From: an uncultured beta proteobacterium
Lineage (GTDB): Bacteria; Pseudomonadota; Gammaproteobacteria; Burkholderiales; SG8-39
Direction: 5' to 3'
DNA length: 19,932 nt
Assembly: GCA_902826155.1 (NCBI GenBank)
Contig: CADEDU010000079.1
Span: 15,036-34,967 of the forward strand
Below the pieces are notes generated by a model. The model was not told the origin of the DNA, ran no database searches, and was given only the letters and a program-made list of their open reading frames with translations. Positions 15,274 to 19,932 of the stretch are shown here, in pieces (the stretch's first letter is position 1; each line of letters opens with the position of its first letter). The position numbers were made by a program, and so were the translations under genes.

Positions 15274-16353
15274 CTAAGCCAGGGGCAGACGCACTGCCGT
15301 GCCGCTGGCGACCGATTGTTCGATCGCGATCGTCGTCTCCAGGTTGATACGCGCCTGCGCCGGTGTGGTGTGCACGGTCGGCGCGCCGGTCACCAGCGAA
15401 TCGAGCCAGGCGCGCGTCTCGTTGGCGAGCGGCCCCCAGAAATCGCCGAGCGCCCAATCGCCCGCGGTGTTGCTGCCCAGGAACGCCATGTTGACCTGAT
15501 GGTCAGGCACGTAGGCGTGTGGAATGCCGCGTTCGGAGTAGAGCAGGTGATCCATGTGATCGTCGTCGACGATCATCGTGCCTTCGGTGCCTAACAGTTC
15601 GAACCGGTCGGACTGGCCGAGCGTCGGATAGCGCGCCGGCAGCGCGTAGCTCACGCCCAGACTCGCCACCGCGCCGTCGGCGAACGTGACGATCGCCCAG
15701 GTGACGTCGTGGGCGCCGTAACCCGCATCCTTGAAGATGCCGTGCTGGCCGCGCGCCACCACTTCGACCGGCGCGTTGCCTTCGAGGAACCAGCACATCA
15801 GGTCGACGTAGTAGGTGAGCACGTCGAGCACCGGCGTGGCGTGCGCGTCGCGCTTGAGGATCGAGAACGCCTGCGCGCGCGAGTTGTAGACCCGTGCGTG
15901 CCCGCCCACCACCTTGCCCAGGCGCGCGTGCAGCATCTGTTCCTTGGCGCGCAGATAGCAGTCCTTGTAGCGGCGGCTGTAGCCGAAGCGCAGGTCGCCG
16001 CCGGTTTCACGCTGCACCGCGAGCACCTTGTCGGCCTCGGTGAGATCGAACGCGATCGGCTTCTCGCACAGCACCGGCTTGCCCAGGCGCAATGCGGCCA
16101 CGATCGGCTCGACGTGCGCCTGTTCGGGCGTGGAGACCACGACGGCGTTCACGCGTGAATCGTGGATCGCCTCGTCGTTGCTGCAGGCGCTCGCAACGGC
16201 GCCGCACTGCGCGGCCAGCGCCTGCGCGCGAGCCGGATCGCGATCGGCGATCCGCAGATGGCGCACCGAGGGGTGCTTGGCGGCCAGCCGCGCGCGCAAG
16301 GTGCCGATACGTCCGGCGCCGATGACGGCGATGCCCAGTTCAGTGCGTTGCAT
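15274..16353 (-). CDS. Gfo/Idh/MocA-family NAD(P)-dependent oxidoreductase
   Basis: A 359-residue cytoplasmic dehydrogenase of the usual length. The N-terminal Rossmann domain shows GAGRIG at 12-17, and the family signature CEKP is at 96-99 (Glu97-Lys98-Pro99, the Lys being catalytic in many members). The C-terminal a/b domain follows from about residue 130, including an LDVLTYYVDLMCWFL helix comparable to the conserved region with the catalytic GxHxxD in sugar members, here with HATPVLDVLTYYVDL. Members oxidise or reduce sugars, inositols, and cyclic or aromatic diols; the substrate here is unknown. The ATG at 16353 has GGAAG about five bases upstream. It is last in a run with the MFS gene (54 bases) and the thiamine-diphosphate gene, and converges on the XRE gene. 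Confidence 0.9.
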   Translation of the reverse strand: MQRTELGIAVIGAGRIGTLRARLAAKHPSVRHLRIADRDPARAQALAAQCGAVASACSNDEAIHDSRVNAVVVSTPEQAHVEPIVAALRLGKPVLCEKPIAFDLTEADKVLAVQRETGGDLRFGYSRRYKDCYLRAKEQMLHARLGKVVGGHARVYNSRAQAFSILKRDAHATPVLDVLTYYVDLMCWFLEGNAPVEVVARGQHGIFKDAGYGAHDVTWAIVTFADGAVASLGVSYALPARYPTLGQSDRFELLGTEGTMIVDDDHMDHLLYSERGIPHAYVPDHQVNMAFLGSNTAGDWALGDFWGPLANETRAWLDSLVTGAPTVHTTPAQARINLETTIAIEQSVASGTAVRLPLA

Positions 16354-16407
16354 GGCGAGCTTCCGCGAGGGGGTACGAATGTGCGACGAGTGAGCCGAAG
16401 CGCTGCA

Positions 16408-18093
16408 TCAGACCGACGTCGATCCCGGCTCGGCGTGGCGCTGCGCGAAATCGTGGGCGATCAGATAGGTCATCGTCGGCGGCTGTGGCCCGATGTGGAA
16501 CGCGCGCTTGCGGTCGCGTACCGCTTCTTCCGTGACGGTGAGCCGGTCGCGATGACGCAGCAATTCGAGCCACGATTCCTCCACCCACTGTTCGATGTAG
16601 CGACCGGGCACGGCCGAATCGCGGAACAGCGACCACGACATCGCACCGGTGCGCAGGCGCATGCGCCGGCTCTCCTGCATCACTTCGGTGAACGCTTCCT
16701 CGTCGTTCGGATCGATCAGGTACTCGACCACGACCTGCACCGGCCCCTCGTCGTGCTCGACCGGCGTTGCGGCTTCGGGCTCGGGCCAGTAGCTCGACGG
16801 CGTGAAGTCTTCTTCGCGCAGCGTGCTGATCGAGTAGCGCTTGACCAGCAGCAGGCTGGCGAGCGTGCCGGCAATGGCCAGCTGGAACGCGACCGGAATG
16901 CTCCAGGTGTTGGCGACCTGGCCCCAGAACATGCTGCCGATCGAGCCGCCGCCCATGAATGCCATCTGCACCGCTGCCAGGCCGCGTCCGCGTACCCACG
17001 GCGGCAGGGCGAACTGCGCAGTCACGCTGAAGATCGAAGCGACCAGCATCCAGGCGTAGCCCGCCAGGATCATGCCCAGGGCGAGCAACGGCTTGATGGT
17101 GGTGAATGCGAACAGCATCGATGCAAGCGTCTGCATGCCGATCGCGATCGCGATCACCTGATCGCGCGAGAAGCGTTCGCGCAGCCGCCCGATCGTGAAC
17201 GCCACGATCACCGCACCGAGGCCGAACAGACCGAACAGCATGGTGTAGGTGCCGGCCTGTCCGTCGAGCCGATCGCGCACCACCACCGGCAGCAGCGCGA
17301 ATTGCACGATCGCGAAGAAGTAGTAGGCGAAGCTGCGGATCAGCACCGCGCGCATGGCCGGGGTCTGACGCGCGAACTGCAGGCCGACGCGGATCGCGCC
17401 GATGAAGCGTTCCGAAGGCAGCGTGCTCGCCCGCTCGCGCTTGCGGCGCCAGCGCACGAGCACGAGCGTGAGCGCCAGGAACAGCACACCGTTGAGCAGA
17501 TACGCGTAGGCCGGCGCGGTCCAGGTCATGATCACCCCGACCACCGCGGGCCCGACGATGCGCGAGGCATTCATCGACGCGCCGTTCCACACGATCGCGC
17601 GTGGCACGGCGGCGCGCGGCAGCACTTCCTGCATCAGCGCCGCATAGGCCGGCAGACGCAGCGAAAAGGTGACGCCCATCGCCAGCGCGGCCAGCAGCAG
17701 CACGCCGGTGGAGAGCTTGCCGGCGAGCAAGAGCAACCCCAGCGCGAAGCTGACGACGGTGGCGGCGGTGTAGGCGATCAGCAGGAGCTTGCGCCGATCG
17801 ACCAGATCGGAAAGCGCGCCGCTGGGCAGTGCCAGCAGAAACGAAGGGAACGCCGCGAATGCTTGCAGCAGCCCCACTTCGAAGGGCGAAGCCTGCAGGC
17901 TGGCCATCAACCAGCCGGAAGCGGCCTCGTGCATCCAGCCGCACAGGTTGGCGCCGACCCACAGCCCGAACAGCAAGCGAAACGGCACTGAATCCCACGG
18001 CCACGCCGAAGCGGCCGCGGCGCGCGGCTCCGGGGCTGCGGCGCCCCCAGCGGGGTCGCCCGGCGCGACGGGTGGAGAGGAGGGTGATTGCAC
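16408..18093 (-). CDS. MFS exporter (EntS-like MFS_3 type) with C-terminal ABM-like domain
   Basis: A 561-residue membrane protein. Residues about 35-440 contain some 10-12 hydrophobic helices with the MFS loop signature SGALSDLVDRRKLLL after helix 2, resembling the enterobactin-exporter-like (MFS_3) branch. A hydrophilic C-terminal portion (about 450-545: VVVEYLIDPNDEEAF, then GAMSWSLFRDSAVPGRYIEQ) resembles an antibiotic-biosynthesis-monooxygenase (ABM) ferredoxin-like domain; this fusion is a known architecture of the family. Likely role: efflux of a small organic molecule. The start is taken as GTG 18093, since no ATG precedes helix 1; it lies 21 bases after the thiamine-diphosphate gene, which suggests co-transcription, but no clear ribosome binding site is seen. 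The proline/alanine-rich first 30 residues may mean the real start is slightly different. Confidence 0.88.
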   Translation of the reverse strand: MQSPSSPPVAPGDPAGGAAAPEPRAAAASAWPWDSVPFRLLFGLWVGANLCGWMHEAASGWLMASLQASPFEVGLLQAFAAFPSFLLALPSGALSDLVDRRKLLLIAYTAATVVSFALGLLLLAGKLSTGVLLLAALAMGVTFSLRLPAYAALMQEVLPRAAVPRAIVWNGASMNASRIVGPAVVGVIMTWTAPAYAYLLNGVLFLALTLVLVRWRRKRERASTLPSERFIGAIRVGLQFARQTPAMRAVLIRSFAYYFFAIVQFALLPVVVRDRLDGQAGTYTMLFGLFGLGAVIVAFTIGRLRERFSRDQVIAIAIGMQTLASMLFAFTTIKPLLALGMILAGYAWMLVASIFSVTAQFALPPWVRGRGLAAVQMAFMGGGSIGSMFWGQVANTWSIPVAFQLAIAGTLASLLLVKRYSISTLREEDFTPSSYWPEPEAATPVEHDEGPVQVVVEYLIDPNDEEAFTEVMQESRRMRLRTGAMSWSLFRDSAVPGRYIEQWVEESWLELLRHRDRLTVTEEAVRDRKRAFHIGPQPPTMTYLIAHDFAQRHAEPGSTSV

Positions 18094-18114
18094 GCGGTGA
18101 GCGACGCGGAGACG

Positions 18115-19791
18115 CTACGAGTTCGCTATTGCGGGCAACGGATTGGGCGGCGCAGGCTGTGTCTTCACACCGGCCATCGGCTTGAGCCGCAGCAGGTGCC
18201 ACGGGCTGGGCATTTCGCCGACGCGCACTTCGATCAGCACCGGACCGTTCTCACCGAGCGACGATCGGATCGCGCTTTCCAACGCCGCTGGTGTATCGGC
18301 GCGCACGCCGGGCATGCCGAACGCCTTGGCGAGCGTCGGGAAGTCGGGGTTGCACAGATCGACCGCAGTCTCATAGCCGAACTGACCTTTCTGGATCGCG
18401 CGCACGTTGCCGAAATGCTGGTCGTTGAACACCACGATGGTCACCGGCAGGTTGTACTTGCGTGCGGTCGCGAGCTCTTGCAGGTTCCAGCCGAAGCCGC
18501 CGTCACCGGTTACGGCCAGCACGCGCTTGCCCGGCGCTGCGACGGCTGCGCCCAGCGCGGTCGGCACGCCGAAGCCGAGCGTGCCCTGATAGCTCGGGCC
18601 GATGTAGTCGCGCGGCGCGTACACCGGAAACGAAATGCGCGCGAGATAGCCCACCTGGGTGAGCTCGTTCACCAGGATGCCGTCATCGGGCAGGGCCGTG
18701 CGCATCGCGCGGATGAAATCGATCTGCGGGCTGACCGCGTTGATCTGACCGTTGGCCCACTCCTTCAGTCGTGCCGCATCGTCGGCGGCGAGCGCCGTGC
18801 GTGCGTCGACGCGTTCGACCAGCGCCTCGAGCACCTGCCTGGCATCGCCGACCAGAGACAACATCGGCTGGCGCGGCGGTGCGCAGTCGGCCGGGTCGAT
18901 GTTGATGTGGATGGTGCGGATCGAATCGGTCCACGACGGCGTGGGGCTGAGCGAATCCATGAAGCGGCTGCCGATGATCACCACCAGATCGGTGCGCTCG
19001 AACAACGCGCGGCCGGGCAGACTCGTCATCGCCAGCGGGTGGCGATCGGACAGCGCGCCGCGACCGTTGTCGCTCATCACCACCGGCGCGCTGATGCGCT
19101 CGGCCAGCCGGCGCAGCGCGTCCATCGCATTCGCTGCGACGATGCCGCCGCCCACGTAGAGCACAGGCAGTCGTGCCGCATTGATCGCTTTGGCGATCGC
19201 TTCCAGCGCTTTGGCGTCGATTGTCGGCGCGGCTGGCACCGGGCGCGAGGCACTTGCCGGTGCATCGGCTTTCGCCTGCAGCAGATCGTGCGAGATCTCG
19301 ACGCCGACCGGCCGCGGACGTCCGCTCTGCAATGCGGTGAACGCCTCGTCGAGCGTGCCGGCGATCGCGTCGGTGCGCATCACGCAGCGGTTCCACTTGG
19401 TGAGCCCGGCGATGAAGCCGGTCTGGTCCTTGATCTCGTGCAGCATGCCGAAGCCGGCACCGATGCCCTTGGAATGCACGTTGCCGGCGATGAACAGCAC
19501 CTTCGAATTCGCCGCGTAAGCGGTGGCCAGGCCCGCGCCTGCATTCAACGCGCCCGGACCCGGCACGACCATCGCCACGCCCGGCCGGCCGCTCGCGCGG
19601 TAGTAGCCGTCGGCCATGTAGGTGGTCGACTGCTCGTGGCGCGGCACGTACACGCGCAGGCGGTCGGCGTGGCGCCGCAGGCCGTCAACCGCCCAGTCGA
19701 GTTGCACCCCTGGGATGAGGAACACGGTGTCGACGCCGTGCGCCAACAGCCGATCGGCGAGGATCTGTCCGCCGGTGAGCGATTCGGTCAT
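18115..19791 (-). CDS. Thiamine-diphosphate-dependent enzyme, acetolactate-synthase-like (IlvB type)
   Basis: A 558-residue cytoplasmic enzyme with the three-domain pattern of the pyruvate oxidase/acetolactate synthase family. The N-terminal domain carries the conserved catalytic Glu53 in RHEQ and the VVPGPGALNA loop. The middle domain spans about 190-330. The C-terminal domain has the cofactor motif beginning GDG at 429-431 and ending VVFNDQHFGN, where the usual second Asn is Asp. It would decarboxylate or ligate 2-keto acids or split 2-hydroxyacyl compounds; the substrate is not predictable and it need not make acetolactate. No regulatory IlvN subunit is nearby, arguing against branched-chain amino acid synthesis. 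ATG 19791 has AAAGGC about five bases upstream. It heads a minus-strand run with the MFS and Gfo/Idh/MocA genes. Confidence 0.9.
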   Translation of the reverse strand: MTESLTGGQILADRLLAHGVDTVFLIPGVQLDWAVDGLRRHADRLRVYVPRHEQSTTYMADGYYRASGRPGVAMVVPGPGALNAGAGLATAYAANSKVLFIAGNVHSKGIGAGFGMLHEIKDQTGFIAGLTKWNRCVMRTDAIAGTLDEAFTALQSGRPRPVGVEISHDLLQAKADAPASASRPVPAAPTIDAKALEAIAKAINAARLPVLYVGGGIVAANAMDALRRLAERISAPVVMSDNGRGALSDRHPLAMTSLPGRALFERTDLVVIIGSRFMDSLSPTPSWTDSIRTIHINIDPADCAPPRQPMLSLVGDARQVLEALVERVDARTALAADDAARLKEWANGQINAVSPQIDFIRAMRTALPDDGILVNELTQVGYLARISFPVYAPRDYIGPSYQGTLGFGVPTALGAAVAAPGKRVLAVTGDGGFGWNLQELATARKYNLPVTIVVFNDQHFGNVRAIQKGQFGYETAVDLCNPDFPTLAKAFGMPGVRADTPAALESAIRSSLGENGPVLIEVRVGEMPSPWHLLRLKPMAGVKTQPAPPNPLPAIANS

Positions 19792-19797
19792 GGATTG

Positions 19798-19801
19798 CCT
19801 T
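19798..19801 (-). promoter_or_regulatory. Ribosome binding site core of the thiamine-diphosphate gene
   Basis: AAGG on the minus strand, within GAAAGGC, lies about six bases before the ATG at 19791 and supports this start. Confidence 0.5.
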
Positions 19802-19904
19802 TCGAGCGAATGAAGGCCACTCGCACGCGTCGGTTCGGAGCGGGCTGCGCGCGGCGAGCGCGCGCGAGATCAGTGGGTCGTGTCATTATTGCAGGCAACC
19901 ACGA

Positions 19905-19929
19905 CACCCGCCGAGTCCAAACGCGGGTG
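19905..19929. other. Inverted repeat upstream of the thiamine-diphosphate operon
   Basis: Perfect 7-bp arms CACCCGC and GCGGGTG flank an 11-base spacer, about 115 bases upstream of the operon's first start codon. A possible -10 like element (AATAAT on the minus strand) lies about 20 bases downstream of the repeat, though no -35 fits. It could be an operator, or the end of a neighbouring gene's terminator; the window ends here. Confidence 0.3.
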
Positions 19930-19932
19930 CCA

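Noticed and set aside
16162..17991. A 609-codon plus-strand frame
   Set aside because: Antisense to the MFS gene, very rich in His, Gln, Arg and Asp, typical of shadow translation.
19872..19932. Possible tRNA-like 3' end near the right edge
   Set aside because: The sequence ends in GGTGCCA and has a 7-bp stem, but there is no GTTC T-loop and no acceptor or anticodon arm fits.

Overview
This is a GC-rich, gene-dense window of about 20 kb from a proteobacterium. The mix of genes (a DctP-Q-M TRAP transporter, CoxL-type molybdenum hydroxylase subunits, an IlvB-like thiamine-diphosphate enzyme, a membrane GGDEF/EAL protein) looks most like a soil or water betaproteobacterium, probably Burkholderiales-like. 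That placement is inference from gene content and composition, not from a marker gene. I see no rRNA, tRNA, CRISPR array, insertion sequence or phage gene, and no gene-free stretch above 300 bases. The longest gap, 405-670, holds only weak candidate signals.

Layout: (1) Positions 1-404, minus strand: the N-terminal part of an EamA-type membrane transporter cut by the window edge. (2) 671-3112, plus: a cyclic-di-GMP enzyme with periplasmic sensor, HAMP, degenerate GGDEF and intact EAL domains. (3) 3220-8009, plus: two tandem large (molybdopterin-binding) subunits of the xanthine dehydrogenase/CoxL family, joined by a TGATG stop-start overlap. (4) 14180 down to 8059, minus: a probable five-gene operon of a third molybdopterin-binding subunit, a probable ferritin-like diiron protein, and TRAP dctP, dctQ and dctM. 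(5) 14338-15216, plus: a divergent XRE-type regulator preceded by three 14-bp-spaced repeats, the best regulatory signal in the window. (6) 19791 down to 15274, minus: an operon of a thiamine-diphosphate (acetolactate-synthase-like) enzyme, an MFS exporter with a C-terminal monooxygenase-like domain, and a Gfo/Idh/MocA dehydrogenase.

Taken together, regions 3-6 look like an accessory catabolic island. The TRAP system would import an organic acid, the molybdenum hydroxylases would hydroxylate or oxidise it or an aldehyde or heterocycle derived from it, and the XRE protein would control the divergent operon. The thiamine-diphosphate enzyme and the NAD(P) dehydrogenase could act on downstream keto or hydroxy compounds. 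No substrate can be named from the sequence. The striking feature is three full-length molybdopterin subunits with no [2Fe-2S] or FAD partner subunit in the window, and one of them co-transcribed with a predicted diiron protein and a transporter.
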